A stretch of 64,000 nt of DNA, taken from positions 62,001 to 126,000 of the forward strand of contig JAEZZO010000016.1 in the NCBI GenBank assembly GCA_023418475.1, written 5' to 3'. A program made the position numbers and the translations under genes. The notes beneath the pieces are model-generated. The model had not been told where the DNA came from. It was given only the letters and a program-made list of their open reading frames with translations, and did no database searches. The DNA is from Bacillota bacterium (GTDB lineage Bacteria; Bacillota; Clostridia; Lachnospirales; Lachnospiraceae). Below are positions 26,250 through 34,820 of the stretch, one piece after another (the stretch's first letter is position 1; each line of letters opens with the position of its first letter).

Positions 26250-26274
26250 CATAAATGAATAAGCTCACACTAAT

Positions 26275-26382
26275 TCATGAAACGGAAAGCATGGTAATAT
26301 ACCGAAAAGACCTTTTCGTTGAAATGTTGCACCTACAGCAGCATACGATTTTATTTAGAACCTTACCTGTATATTCCCGCAT
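26275..26382 (-). CDS. Cysteine-rich leader peptide, 35 residues
   Basis: ATG 26382 has AAGGAG nine bases upstream. The peptide carries Cys-Cys-Cys-Arg-Cys at residues 14-18 (codons TGC TGC TGT AGG TGC) and ends at TGA 26277-26275. It lies between a strong promoter and an intrinsic terminator, upstream of an amino-acid importer whose binding protein is cysteine-receptor-like. This is the layout of ribosome-mediated attenuation, with the cysteine codons as sensor. An in-frame ATG at 26400 exists, but the ribosome site favours 26382. Confidence 0.65.
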   Translation of the reverse strand: MREYTGKVLNKIVCCCRCNISTKRSFRYITMLSVS

Positions 26383-26446
26383 AATTATCTTCTCCTTCAT
26401 GAAAAGTGATTATATATAGTTAGCATATATTCTTAATATGTTATAT

Positions 26447-26475
26447 ATCATAATATTATTTGCTAGTTTTGTCAA
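26447..26475 (-). promoter_or_regulatory. Promoter of the cysteine importer operon
   Basis: Minus strand TTGACA (26475-26470), 17-base spacer, TATGAT (26452-26447). Predicted start about 26440, about 58 bases before the leader-peptide ATG. Confidence 0.75.
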
Positions 26476-26716
26476 TACTTTTTTCATATTTATCATATAT
26501 AATTGATATGTATTAATATTTTAGGACAAATACCAGATTCAAAGTTGATATTATCCAGATACTCCTACTTATCTGCAGCGTATTTAATCAAATCGGTATC
26601 ATGGGAACTCTAAATTATCATTTTCCCTGGTTGGCAGTCATTATTTTTGCCATTTTATTGCTAATCATTCAATTTTGCTACTCTACGGCTGCTGTAGTTT
26701 TCTGACATTATTACTC

Positions 26717-26745
26717 TTGACAAATTCTGCTCTTTATTATATCAT
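26717..26745 (+). promoter_or_regulatory. Promoter of the GntR-ABC operon
   Basis: TTGACA (26717-26722), 17-base spacer, TATCAT (26740-26745). An imperfect dyad ATTAC-N12-GTAAT follows at the start site and could be the GntR operator. Confidence 0.6.
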
Positions 26746-26785
26746 TACTACGTTAGTTATGTAATGTACTATTGGAGGTGCAGAT

Positions 26786-27163
26786 ATGAAAATTGACGGG
26801 AATAGTTTAACCCCAATCTATGTGCAGATTGCTGATTCCATTGAGGAAGACATATTATGCAACCGTCTACAGGAAGGCAGTCCCTGCTATTCTCAGTTAA
26901 TTTTAGCAAAGGAATTAAAGGTTAATCCGGCAACTGCGGCAAAAGGAATTAATCTTCTGGTAAGCAGGGGTATCCTGGAGAAGCAGCGTGGACTAGCCAT
27001 GGTAATTAGCAGGGAAGCAAAAGACATTATTATAAAACGAAAAAGTCAGACGGATTTTGAACAGAAGCTTCAGGAACTGGTACGAACAGCCAGACAGCTA
27101 AATATAGATGAGGAATATGTGAAAAATAAAATAGTAGAATATTATAAGGAGGAAGTTCTATGA
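26786..27163 (+). CDS. GntR-family regulator (YtrA type)
   Basis: 125 residues: an N-terminal winged helix (TPIYVQIADSIEEDILCNRL, then LAKELKVNPATAAKGINLLVSRGILEKQRG) and a short C-terminal dimerisation helix, the size and form of YtrA-type GntR proteins. GGAGG precedes ATG 26786. It overlaps the ATPase gene by four bases and probably represses the operon. Confidence 0.9.
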   Translation: MKIDGNSLTPIYVQIADSIEEDILCNRLQEGSPCYSQLILAKELKVNPATAAKGINLLVSRGILEKQRGLAMVISREAKDIIIKRKSQTDFEQKLQELVRTARQLNIDEEYVKNKIVEYYKEEVL

Positions 27164-28071
27164 GTTTTGTAATTACTACAAAGCAGCTCTCATTTCAATA
27201 TGGCAAAAAGCATGCTATTCAAAATTTTAATATTGATATCAACGAGAATCAGATCATCGGATTAATCGGACGTAACGGCTCCGGTAAAACCACCTTTCTG
27301 AAATTATGTGCCGGCTTGCTGAAACCAACCACCGGAGAAATTGCCGTATTCGCGCAGAATCCGGTAAATAATCTTAAGGTGCTGGAGGATATTGTTTTCA
27401 CTCATAATGAAGTAATTCATAAAGCTTCTCTTACCCTGGAAACCATAATAGAAGACTTCGCGATGTTTTATCCGTACTTTGACACTTCCTTTGCCTACCG
27501 GCTGATTGAATATTTTTCTCTGAGCCGCCATGCGAAATATTCCAGTCTTTCACAGGGAATGACCAGTGTTTTTCATTTTATTTGTGGTATTTCTGCCAGG
27601 GCAAGCTTAACCTTGCTGGACGAACCGGTGCTGGGAATAGATCTGCCTCTGCGAAAAAAGATTTATGATGTTTTGCTTCGCGATTATATGGAGCACCCTA
27701 GAACTATTATCATCTCCAGCCATATTCTATCCGAGCTTGAGGAGCTGTTATCCGAGTTTTTGATTATTGATGCCGGTCAGGTCCTGCTTTACAAGAGTCC
27801 GGATGAAATTCGTACCATGGCATACCGTGTTGACGGGACAAAGGACGCGGTCTCCACCTTTGCCGCGAACCGTCCTGTACTGTACGACGAATACAATACG
27901 ACCGGTTCCTTCGCTGTTATGGATTATCCGTGCGATGAAGCTGCAAAAAGTGACAGCCGCAAATTAAATCTGGTAATCTCCGGTATTCGTCCGGAAGAGC
28001 TTTATCTATATAAAACAAATCATGGAAAGGGGATGGATATAGAATGTTTATGGGAAAATCAGAATTTATAA
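27160..28071 (+). CDS. ABC transporter ATP-binding protein (YtrB type)
   Basis: 303 residues. Walker A GRNGSGKTT and Walker B LTLLDEPVLGID are intact. The signature is degenerate (SLSQGMTSVFHF in place of LSGGQ), as is common in the YtrB group. A further C-terminal 90 residues may contact the partner. It is encoded between the GntR regulator and a large membrane protein, and so belongs to a GntR-controlled exporter or envelope-stress system. Confidence 0.85.
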   Translation: MSFVITTKQLSFQYGKKHAIQNFNIDINENQIIGLIGRNGSGKTTFLKLCAGLLKPTTGEIAVFAQNPVNNLKVLEDIVFTHNEVIHKASLTLETIIEDFAMFYPYFDTSFAYRLIEYFSLSRHAKYSSLSQGMTSVFHFICGISARASLTLLDEPVLGIDLPLRKKIYDVLLRDYMEHPRTIIISSHILSELEELLSEFLIIDAGQVLLYKSPDEIRTMAYRVDGTKDAVSTFAANRPVLYDEYNTTGSFAVMDYPCDEAAKSDSRKLNLVISGIRPEELYLYKTNHGKGMDIECLWENQNL

Positions 28072-29387
28072 ATATGATAAATATAAAAAAGCACTTAAAA
28101 ATGCGTATGCGAGATTGTAAGGGAATAAATACTCTAGCCAGTCTGCTGATTATATTATTTTTGCTGGATACAGTCAATATAGTAAAACAGGTAATTACTT
28201 TCCAGTCCGACGTAAAGCTTATCTCCGTGAATGCATACTCTTCTGCCGGATTTGCACTCATGTTGCTCGCATGTATTTATTATACCTTCCAATACAGCGA
28301 ATATCATGCCTCTTACCTGGTCTATCCGCAAAGCAGTTTCACCCGGTTTTTTTCATATGAAGCTTATTGTTATCTTACTCATATTACCATACAGCTGTTG
28401 GCTCTGGGATTATACCTGCTTCAATATCTTCTTTGTTATGTACTTAATAGGTACCATGGTAATATTCGTTTTGCCTATCCAATTAATATCCCCTTTATCA
28501 TAACCGGTTTTTTCATTACCCTGCTCTACGGATTCCTGCTCATCTCGTTCATTGAGTTAATCAGTGTCATTGTTCGGAAGTTCCGATGGATCGCATTATT
28601 ATTTTATATAGTAAGTCTTGTTATTTTATGGGTTGCAGGGGGGCCTGAAAGCTTAATCGGCATAATATCCTTTTACATGAAGGAAAGCTCTATACCAATA
28701 TTCCTACTCAAAGTAATAATAACCTGGATGTTATTCGAGATTCTTCTTCACTGGATCAATATCCATACGAACAAGTTTAAGGTAATAACCTTCATTTATA
28801 AAAACATCATAATTGCTGCTATCATATTATTATCCTTTCTTGGCAGTGTAATCGCAAGTCTTAACAGCTTCCGTGTGGTCAATCATACTGAAAGTAACAG
28901 CTATAGCAGAGATTATACAATGGATTATATAAACTCTTCTGATGCTATGGGCCCTCCTGCCTGCTCGCTGGATGTATCAAGACTTCCGGTAAATACTGTG
29001 GTTAAACTAGAATTTAATGAGGAAATGATGTCAGACTATATAAAACTTAGTGGAGATTCCTATTACAACGATACCAACGACCGTATTCTGATTTATTTTC
29101 AACCCTCAAAGAAAATGGTAAACTGGATAGATATAAATTCCTTCACCAATCCAAAATTGGAAGCATCTTTGAAGGACAATCATCTTACTCTTCGTATTGT
29201 ACAGGATGAAAACAGGAAAGTAATCTCTCTCTACCCGTATTCTGCCATATTACAATTTAAAGTCTTCCAGGATCAAGTATATGCGAAAGCTTCTCCCGGG
29301 AACATGGTTGGAACAAACCCCGGAATAATCCGGATCACCACCCCAAAGGGTAAAAATATTACCACCTTTCAGATGATGACCAATTAA
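28044..29387 (+). CDS. ABC transporter membrane subunit with large C-terminal extracytoplasmic domain
   Basis: 447 residues. Seven or so hydrophobic helices lie between about residues 30 and 285, followed by an extracytoplasmic region of roughly 160 residues rich in beta-strand-like sequence (LPVNTVVKLEFNEEMM, ILIYFQPSKKMVNW). The start at 28044 overlaps the ATPase gene by 28 bases; an alternative ATG 10 codons later lacks a ribosome site. I do not recognise a named family. By position it is the permease partner of the GntR-controlled ATPase. Confidence 0.7.
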   Translation: MFMGKSEFINMINIKKHLKMRMRDCKGINTLASLLIILFLLDTVNIVKQVITFQSDVKLISVNAYSSAGFALMLLACIYYTFQYSEYHASYLVYPQSSFTRFFSYEAYCYLTHITIQLLALGLYLLQYLLCYVLNRYHGNIRFAYPINIPFIITGFFITLLYGFLLISFIELISVIVRKFRWIALLFYIVSLVILWVAGGPESLIGIISFYMKESSIPIFLLKVIITWMLFEILLHWINIHTNKFKVITFIYKNIIIAAIILLSFLGSVIASLNSFRVVNHTESNSYSRDYTMDYINSSDAMGPPACSLDVSRLPVNTVVKLEFNEEMMSDYIKLSGDSYYNDTNDRILIYFQPSKKMVNWIDINSFTNPKLEASLKDNHLTLRIVQDENRKVISLYPYSAILQFKVFQDQVYAKASPGNMVGTNPGIIRITTPKGKNITTFQMMTN

Positions 29388-29532
29388 AAGTATTATTTTT
29401 CTTAATAATAATATACAATTTGTTTCCATAAGAAAAGCGTATTCAATCACTTATACACTTCCCCGTATTTGTTCCTCTACAATTCGCCTATCTTCTATTT
29501 TATATTGTTTACAAACTTATACCCGTGCCTGT

Positions 29533-29660
29533 CACTTTTTGGTATCTTTTTCAAAAAGTGAATAGGCTTCAAACTTAGCCCTTTATCGTCTCAAAGATGG
29601 GTTTTTGGGCATCGAACACCCAAATCCTCAAAAAAGCATGCGGAGAATTGTATTGAGCAT
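29533..29660. other. Intergenic stretch with two hairpins, possible dispersed repeat
   Basis: The 317-base gap between the ABC membrane gene and the HAD gene has CACTTTTTG/CAAAAAGTG (29533-29560), a probable terminator, and TTTGGG/CCCAAA (29604-29624). The base composition differs from ordinary AT-rich spacers, which is why a dispersed repeat is suspected. Only one copy is visible here. Confidence 0.3.
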
Positions 29661-29704
29661 TCGCATTGCAATTCTGCCTATCGTGAAGTCTGGCAGGATT
29701 GTTA

Positions 29705-30541
29705 TTATGATGATTTTTCATCTTGAAGGAAAATGTCAATCGCATAGGCAATACCCGATTCCTCATTGGATTTTGTAATAAACTTGGCTGCCAGTTTTAC
29801 AGGATCAACAGAATTTTCCATTGCAATCGGCATACCTACACAGCTAAGCATTTCAATGTCATTATAATTATCTCCGAAGGCAATTACCTCTTCCAGGCTA
29901 ACCTTCTGCTGTTCTGCCAGAAATTTAAGTGCCTTTCCCTTCGTTGTACCAGCTCTCATAATATCTAACAATCCTTCTGCCGAACTCACTACCTCGAGTC
30001 CCTGAAAAGTGGAAAGCTCTGACTGAATATCTTCTACTTCTTTCTGACTATCACATATATATAATACCTTTAGAATCTTAAGCGTGTTGAGATTTTTCAT
30101 TCTCTCCTCATCAACATATCGCAATGGAATCTGCAGCTCCTGCGCATGCCCTAAGTTATTATTTTCATATTCTAAAGTTCTTGGATTATTCTGGTTAGAA
30201 TAGACAAAATCAGGCGTATAAATCAAATAGTTAATTTTCTTTTGCTGTGCATACTGTATAATTTTCTTAGCCATATCCTGTTCAATTACACTGGAGTATA
30301 CTATTTCTCCTGTTTCAATATTCCGGATCAGTCCACCGTTACAGGATATGACATCTCCCTTTAATTCAAGCTGCTTTATATATGTTTTTATCATAAGATC
30401 CAACCTGCCAGATGCCAGTATTATACTTACTCCCTTTTGTTTTAGTTTCATCAGTGATCCCAGATTATCCTCTGATATTCTCTTTTTTGAATCCAAAAGC
30501 GTTCCGTCCATATCACAAACACACCATTTATAATGTTTCAA
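29705..30541 (-). CDS. Cof-type HAD-IIB hydrolase
   Basis: 278 residues. HAD motif I CDMDGTLLDS near the N-terminus, motif II ILASGR, a C2B cap in the middle, a KGKALKFL lysine (motif III) and GDNYNDIEML (motif IV). Family members dephosphorylate sugar phosphates, flavin or pyridoxal phosphates. The start is TTG 30541, because AGAGGTG lies eight to nine bases upstream and the nearby ATG is out of frame. Monocistronic. A 15-bp palindrome TCCGGTA-T-TACCGGA lies about 60 bases upstream (30602-30616). The rest of the 320-base gap to 30864 shows nothing clear. Confidence 0.88.
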   Translation of the reverse strand: MKHYKWCVCDMDGTLLDSKKRISEDNLGSLMKLKQKGVSIILASGRLDLMIKTYIKQLELKGDVISCNGGLIRNIETGEIVYSSVIEQDMAKKIIQYAQQKKINYLIYTPDFVYSNQNNPRTLEYENNNLGHAQELQIPLRYVDEERMKNLNTLKILKVLYICDSQKEVEDIQSELSTFQGLEVVSSAEGLLDIMRAGTTKGKALKFLAEQQKVSLEEVIAFGDNYNDIEMLSCVGMPIAMENSVDPVKLAAKFITKSNEESGIAYAIDIFLQDEKSS

Positions 30542-30864
30542 GCATTATCACCTCTTCTAAATATAACTGTTATGCAGTCCAGTCCGATTACGAAAAACAG
30601 ATCCGGTATTACCGGAGGATTAGTATAGCATAAACTGTATGCAATGAAAAGAGTGTTTCTTAACAAATGATAGGAGTTACGGTTCATAAGTTACATTTCA
30701 TAAACGAAGTTATAATCCATTTCCTTTAAATAACAAATAAATCTTTCTTATATTAAATAATTAAACATTTTTCCCTAAATAACGAACATTTTCTTATTAC
30801 CAGAATAATATATATTAGGATGTGACAGGATAACATCCAATATGATGTGAAAGGGCGAAATGAA

Positions 30865-31686
30865 ATGAGTAATATTAAGGATCATGGCGCAAGTGTTGTC
30901 AGCGCAGAAAGTTTTCTTGGATCAGGCTGTGAACATGAATGTGATGCTTCGGTAATTCAATCTGATACATTACCGGGAGCAGATAACTACTGCTGGTATG
31001 GCGGTGATTATAAAGTAGCTAAAGTCTTATCGGAGTTTATCATTCAGATTGATTCTGAAGCAAAAATCAGATTAAATGAACCTGCATATGAAATTAAGAG
31101 AGTTGAGAAACAGATTTTCTTGACCCAGTGCAGATATATTCCTCCGACAGATAAAGTATTTATCGAAGGCTATATCAGAAAGAATATTGAATACGCTACA
31201 AGGACCTGTACGAATCCAAAAGGCGGCGCAATTGCCGGTGTAATCAAAGATACCACCGTTCATGTACCGTTCAGAGCATATACCAAGGTAGATTTCCATG
31301 GACACAAGCCTCATATTCAACCGAATCCGACCGATATGGTTGCAAGATATTTCAACGAGAATATAATGGGTAAGAACTTTAGAGAAGCAGATCGTTCCAG
31401 TATCGAAATCTTTAATGAGCCTGTATACTGCGAGCTTGAATGGTCAGCAGTATTTGACGCTGATATAGATAATAAAGGTACCTGCATTGAAGATTTTAGA
31501 AACGAAGAAGAATTCCAGGAATTCACAGATAAGTCCGTTGTATATCTTTGCATGAAATTACTTCAGAAGCAGCAGGTTTGCTGGCCAAAATGCGGAGCTG
31601 GCCAGGATGAGCAGCCGCATGCTCCTCAAAGCTGTATTAAGTCAGATTGGAGTTTACCGATTTCTGATTTTACGCATGGTAAATAA
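30865..31686 (+). CDS. CsxC/SPOCS-like spore surface protein
   Basis: 273 residues from ATG 30865 (AAGGG about ten bases upstream). The protein is rich in cysteine (a CEHEC pair, CRY, CTNP, two further Cys near the C-terminus) and has no signal peptide. The middle (KVFIEGYIRKNIEYATRTC) is the beta-rich pattern of DUF3794/SPOCS domains found in clostridial spore coat or exosporium proteins such as CsxC. I infer a role in the spore surface. I did not find a convincing sigma-E or sigma-K promoter upstream. Confidence 0.6.
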   Translation: MSNIKDHGASVVSAESFLGSGCEHECDASVIQSDTLPGADNYCWYGGDYKVAKVLSEFIIQIDSEAKIRLNEPAYEIKRVEKQIFLTQCRYIPPTDKVFIEGYIRKNIEYATRTCTNPKGGAIAGVIKDTTVHVPFRAYTKVDFHGHKPHIQPNPTDMVARYFNENIMGKNFREADRSSIEIFNEPVYCELEWSAVFDADIDNKGTCIEDFRNEEEFQEFTDKSVVYLCMKLLQKQQVCWPKCGAGQDEQPHAPQSCIKSDWSLPISDFTHGK

Positions 31687-31741
31687 TAATTACCATGATA
31701 CAAAAGTGAAAACCATCCTCCTGATAAATAACTGATAAATA

Positions 31742-31815
31742 AGAGGTGTTTCAAAATATTTTGTTTTGCTGGCCTGCCGCCCATACAGCCTGACAAAATT
31801 ATTTGAGACACCTCT
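31742..31815. terminator. Long bidirectional terminator hairpin
   Basis: The arms AGAGGTGTTTCAAA and TTTGAGACACCTCT (near-perfect) extend inward through ATTTTGT/ACAAAAT. The apical loop is GC-rich with a GGC/GCC repeat. It lies between the convergent spore-protein gene and azlD. Confidence 0.65.
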
Positions 31816-31851
31816 ATTTGGGTTTTATTCACCTTAATCTCAAGTCTATTC

Positions 31852-32187
31852 TTACGCAAATATTACCTGTAACAGAAACATATATACAATGGTTCCTCCG
31901 CCTATACTTATAAGGACATTGCTTTTCCACTTATGTAATATAACAATTACCGCTATAGATACCAGTTCCGGTATACCATAGGGTATCTTTGTAACCGATA
32001 CGCCTTTCAGACAGTAGACCAGAAGCAACCCCATCATGGCCGGAGGTAATACCTTACTCAAATAGGTAATCAATTTTGGTGCTTCTTTTCTCTCAGGAAA
32101 TAAAAGGAATGGGAGAAACCTCGTAACCATCGTTCCGAGCGCAATAGCAAAGATCATCGTAATTGTCTGAAGTCCAGTTAGCTGCAT
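31852..32187 (-). CDS. azlD: AzlD-type branched-chain amino-acid transport subunit
   Basis: 111 residues with four hydrophobic helices and the AzlD pattern (IALGTMVTRFLPFLLFP, VLPPAMMGLLLVYCLKGV). It overlaps azlC by ten bases. AzlCD export branched-chain amino acids and analogues. Confidence 0.88.
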   Translation of the reverse strand: MQLTGLQTITMIFAIALGTMVTRFLPFLLFPERKEAPKLITYLSKVLPPAMMGLLLVYCLKGVSVTKIPYGIPELVSIAVIVILHKWKSNVLISIGGGTIVYMFLLQVIFA

Positions 32188-32882
32188 AATCGTCTTCTCC
32201 CTGTGATTAATAGAAACAAAATAATAACCATCGCCGGTATGATTAAATTGCCTCTTCCAAATAAAAATAAGCTTATTATACCACCCGTTATACCAATCAG
32301 CTCCGGTATTCTATTCCCCTTATTCTTCCATTGCTCCAAAAACAATACAGCAAATAAAGCTGTCAGAACAAAATCCAGACCCTTTGTATTAAAGGTTATG
32401 AATTTGCCGGCAATTCCCCCAAGAAAGGTTCCAATAATCCAATACAAATAATCCATGAATGATATCGTGAAATAGAAATATTTCCTGTTTATCCCTTCCG
32501 GCGCTTCCACACTGGAGGATATTGAGAAGGTTTCGTCACATAGCACATAAATCAGAAAGCCTCTGATCTTACCAAATCCCTTATATTTCTCAAGCATTGA
32601 TATGCCATAAAATAAATGTCTTGCATTCACCATAATGCTCATAAGAAAAGCCTGTATCGGATCAAATGCAGATGTTAGAAGTGTGATAGCCACAAATTGC
32701 ATGCTCCCGCAAAATGCAATTGCACTCATAAGTACCGCCCAGATCACTCCGTATCCCTTCGTCTGCATTAATACGCCATATGCCATTCCAAGTACCAGAA
32801 AGCCGGTCAATACCGGTATTGTACTTGGAAATGCTGCCAAAAAAGCTTTTTGAAATTCGCTCTGCTTTAATTTTTGAAGCAT
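32178..32882 (-). CDS. azlC: AzlC-type branched-chain amino-acid exporter
   Basis: 234 residues with about seven helices. AzlC/YgaZ motifs: PVLTGFLVLGMAYGVLM, AFCGSMQFVAI, NARHLFYGISML and DETFSI. The start ATG 32882 has AAGGAG 12 bases upstream, a rather long spacing. A seven-codon out-of-frame mini-ORF sits at the better spacing. Divergent from a XRE-cupin regulator, which likely controls it. Confidence 0.9.
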   Translation of the reverse strand: MLQKLKQSEFQKAFLAAFPSTIPVLTGFLVLGMAYGVLMQTKGYGVIWAVLMSAIAFCGSMQFVAITLLTSAFDPIQAFLMSIMVNARHLFYGISMLEKYKGFGKIRGFLIYVLCDETFSISSSVEAPEGINRKYFYFTISFMDYLYWIIGTFLGGIAGKFITFNTKGLDFVLTALFAVLFLEQWKNKGNRIPELIGITGGIISLFLFGRGNLIIPAMVIILFLLITGRRRLCS

Positions 32883-32944
32883 TCCATTCTTGCACTCCTT
32901 ATCCTCTCATAGTATAATAGCAGTATTACCATACTGTTAATTAT

Positions 32945-32974
32945 ATTTTAACATTCGTAAAATATAATTGTCAA
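32945..32974 (-). promoter_or_regulatory. Promoter of azlCD
   Basis: Minus strand TTGACA (32974-32969), 18-base spacer, TAAAAT (32950-32945), in the 141-base divergent region. Confidence 0.6.
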
Positions 32975-33023
32975 TGACTATTTTGTATGCAAGACAAAGT
33001 ACTCACGAAACGGAGATATCACC

Positions 33024-33575
33024 ATGGAGATAAACCAAATCATAGCTGAGAATTTAAAAAGACTTCGTAATGATCGAAGCTTAAGCCTCGGACAGCTTTC
33101 GAAACTTTGCCTAGTCAGTAAAGTAATGCTTTCGCAAATAGAAAAAGGAGATACAAATCCTACGATAAACACTCTTTGGAAAATAGCTAAGGGACTGAAA
33201 ATACCTTATACCTCATTGTTGGAACAGCCAGAGCATGATACCAGTATTATAAGAAGAAGCGATACGGAAGATATGGAGGCTGAAGACGGACATTATAGAA
33301 TTTTTTGTTACTACAATAATACTCCCAGCCGGAATTTTGAAATGTTCCAAATAGAAATGGAGGAAGGCTGTAATTATATCTCTGTTGGCCACACAGAAAA
33401 GTCACAGGAATATATTATGGTGGTAGAGGGTACTTTGTCCCTGACTGTAAATGATAAAACTTACCAGCTTCGTCCTAATGATTCCATCTGTTTCAATGCT
33501 ACTGCAAAGCACATATACCATAATAGCGGGAATGGGATTATGAAAGCGGTTACCATTAATTTTTATCCGGTTTAG
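33024..33575 (+). CDS. XRE-family regulator with C-terminal cupin domain
   Basis: 183 residues. Helix-turn-helix at about residues 8-60 (LKRLRNDRSLSLGQLSKLCLVSKVMLSQIEKGDTNPTINTLWKIAKGL), then a cupin (EYIMVVEGTLSLTVNDKTYQLRPNDSICF, then HIYHN). GGAGA precedes ATG 33024. This type often controls divergent amino-acid exporters such as azlCD, and this one is divergent from azlC. Confidence 0.88.
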   Translation: MEINQIIAENLKRLRNDRSLSLGQLSKLCLVSKVMLSQIEKGDTNPTINTLWKIAKGLKIPYTSLLEQPEHDTSIIRRSDTEDMEAEDGHYRIFCYYNNTPSRNFEMFQIEMEEGCNYISVGHTEKSQEYIMVVEGTLSLTVNDKTYQLRPNDSICFNATAKHIYHNSGNGIMKAVTINFYPV

Positions 33576-33612
33576 TACAATTGCTGCCGTGCGATGCTGT
33601 TTTTTTACCGGA

Positions 33613-33653
33613 AAAAGCGCTAAGCTGATTATTTTATAGCAGCTAGCGCTTTT
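33613..33653. terminator. Bidirectional terminator
   Basis: AAAAGCGCTA (plus GCTG) pairs with TAGCGCTTTT (plus CAGC), with one bulged A, flanked by T-runs on both strands. It lies between the convergent XRE-cupin and esterase genes. Confidence 0.75.
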
Positions 33654-33713
33654 CTTATTTGGCTTTTCTTCAAATTCTAATTTATTTGATTCATCACAGT
33701 TCCTATCTTTATC

Positions 33714-34592
33714 TTATAGATTTTTTGCAAAGAAATTCATAATTATCTCATGTACCTGTCTGCTCCAGAATGATCCTTCATGAGGAGCCTTATCCACACA
33801 TACCATCTCAGAATGAACTCCTTCTTCAATCAAAGTCTGATGCATTTTTACAGACTGATCATAGGAAACCGCTGTATCATTATTACCATGAAGGATTAAA
33901 AACGGCGGATATTCTTTTCCCTTTATCACTCTGGCCGCAGGGCTGATCTCCCATAAAAGCTCCTCATGCTCCTCGGGATTGTTTCCTCCCATAAGACTGT
34001 GAAAAATATCCTGTATCCCCTGATCCGGAAAATTCTTTATATCCTCTACAATAATCCTTAAATCAGATGGTCCGAAACAGTCTACCACACATTTCACCTT
34101 ATCTGAAAATTCCATATACTCCTGTGTTATATAGCTTGCATCATCCGGGGTAAGACCTACCAACAGTGCTGTATTACCACCGGAAGACGTCCCCCATATT
34201 CCAACTCGTTCGGTATCTATTCCATATTCATCCGCATTTTTCCGCAAGAAACGGATTGCCGTTTTAACATCCTGCAGAAAGGCCGGAAATGGATTTCCTT
34301 CCAGACAATTTCTATGGGTAACAGTAGCGACTACATATCCTCTTCTGGCATATTCGGATAACTGTGGAATCTCATAATAAATATCCGGAAAAGTCCATGC
34401 ACTGCCCTGCACAAATACAATCAATGGATATCTGGGAATTTCCGTTTCCTTTTCCTTATCTCTCCAGGGTGAAATAATAGCTAACTTCAAATCCTTCCCG
34501 GTCTCGCTTGAATAAGTAATATCCGGAAGGATAGCCGCCTGTCCCTCCATGGAAGGATTGTACTCAATCTTTGTGATATTAAGTTCCTTCAT
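33714..34592 (-). CDS. Alpha/beta hydrolase (BD-FAE-like esterase)
   Basis: 292 residues, no signal peptide. Nucleophile elbow GTSSGG (about residue 134), a VDCFGPSDL segment, the acid in HGNNDTAVSYDQS and the histidine in APHEGSFW. An oxyanion YPLIVFVQGSAW strand precedes it. Esterases of this group act on small acyl or acetylated sugars. AGGAG lies six bases before ATG 34592. Monocistronic, with a palindrome at the 5' end of its transcript. Confidence 0.85.
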   Translation of the reverse strand: MKELNITKIEYNPSMEGQAAILPDITYSSETGKDLKLAIISPWRDKEKETEIPRYPLIVFVQGSAWTFPDIYYEIPQLSEYARRGYVVATVTHRNCLEGNPFPAFLQDVKTAIRFLRKNADEYGIDTERVGIWGTSSGGNTALLVGLTPDDASYITQEYMEFSDKVKCVVDCFGPSDLRIIVEDIKNFPDQGIQDIFHSLMGGNNPEEHEELLWEISPAARVIKGKEYPPFLILHGNNDTAVSYDQSVKMHQTLIEEGVHSEMVCVDKAPHEGSFWSRQVHEIIMNFFAKNL

Positions 34593-34694
34593 AGCTTCTC
34601 CTCTTTTCCTTTTTCGTTTTGTATCCTATCCGTAAATTACGAAACATTAGCACTTGTTTCTCCCACCTCTATGCTTCTTCCTTTTCACATCTGC

Positions 34695-34728
34695 TTCAGA
34701 GTATCTACTCTCTAGTAGATACTCTGAA
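34695..34728. repeat. 34-bp near-perfect palindrome at the start of the esterase transcript
   Basis: The arms TTCAGAGTATCTACT and AGTAGATACTCTGAA are exactly complementary (15 bp each) with loop CTCT. It begins about 20 bases after the predicted start of the esterase mRNA. No T-run follows on either strand, so it is not a classical terminator. Confidence 0.7.
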
Positions 34729-34753
34729 AATATAGAGTTTCGCAATTATTATT

Positions 34754-34762
34754 AGTATACCA
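34754..34762 (-). promoter_or_regulatory. Extended -10 promoter element of the esterase gene
   Basis: TGG followed by TATACT on the minus strand, with only a weak -35 (TTCCTT, 17 bases upstream). Predicted start about 34747. Confidence 0.4.
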
Positions 34763-34820
34763 CTTATGTAGGATAAAAGGAAGAATTATACATTGTATTT
34801 TTTATAAAATTTTGTTATAT

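Noticed and set aside
26601..26705. Short plus-strand ORF with a hydrophobic 34-residue product upstream of the GntR promoter
   Set aside because: No ribosome site. The frame extends upstream without a start and looks like a fragment of a membrane protein gene, too little to call.
32883..33023. Second sigma-A promoter for the XRE-cupin regulator in the divergent region
   Set aside because: A TTGTCA sequence has no acceptable -10 at 16-18 bases.
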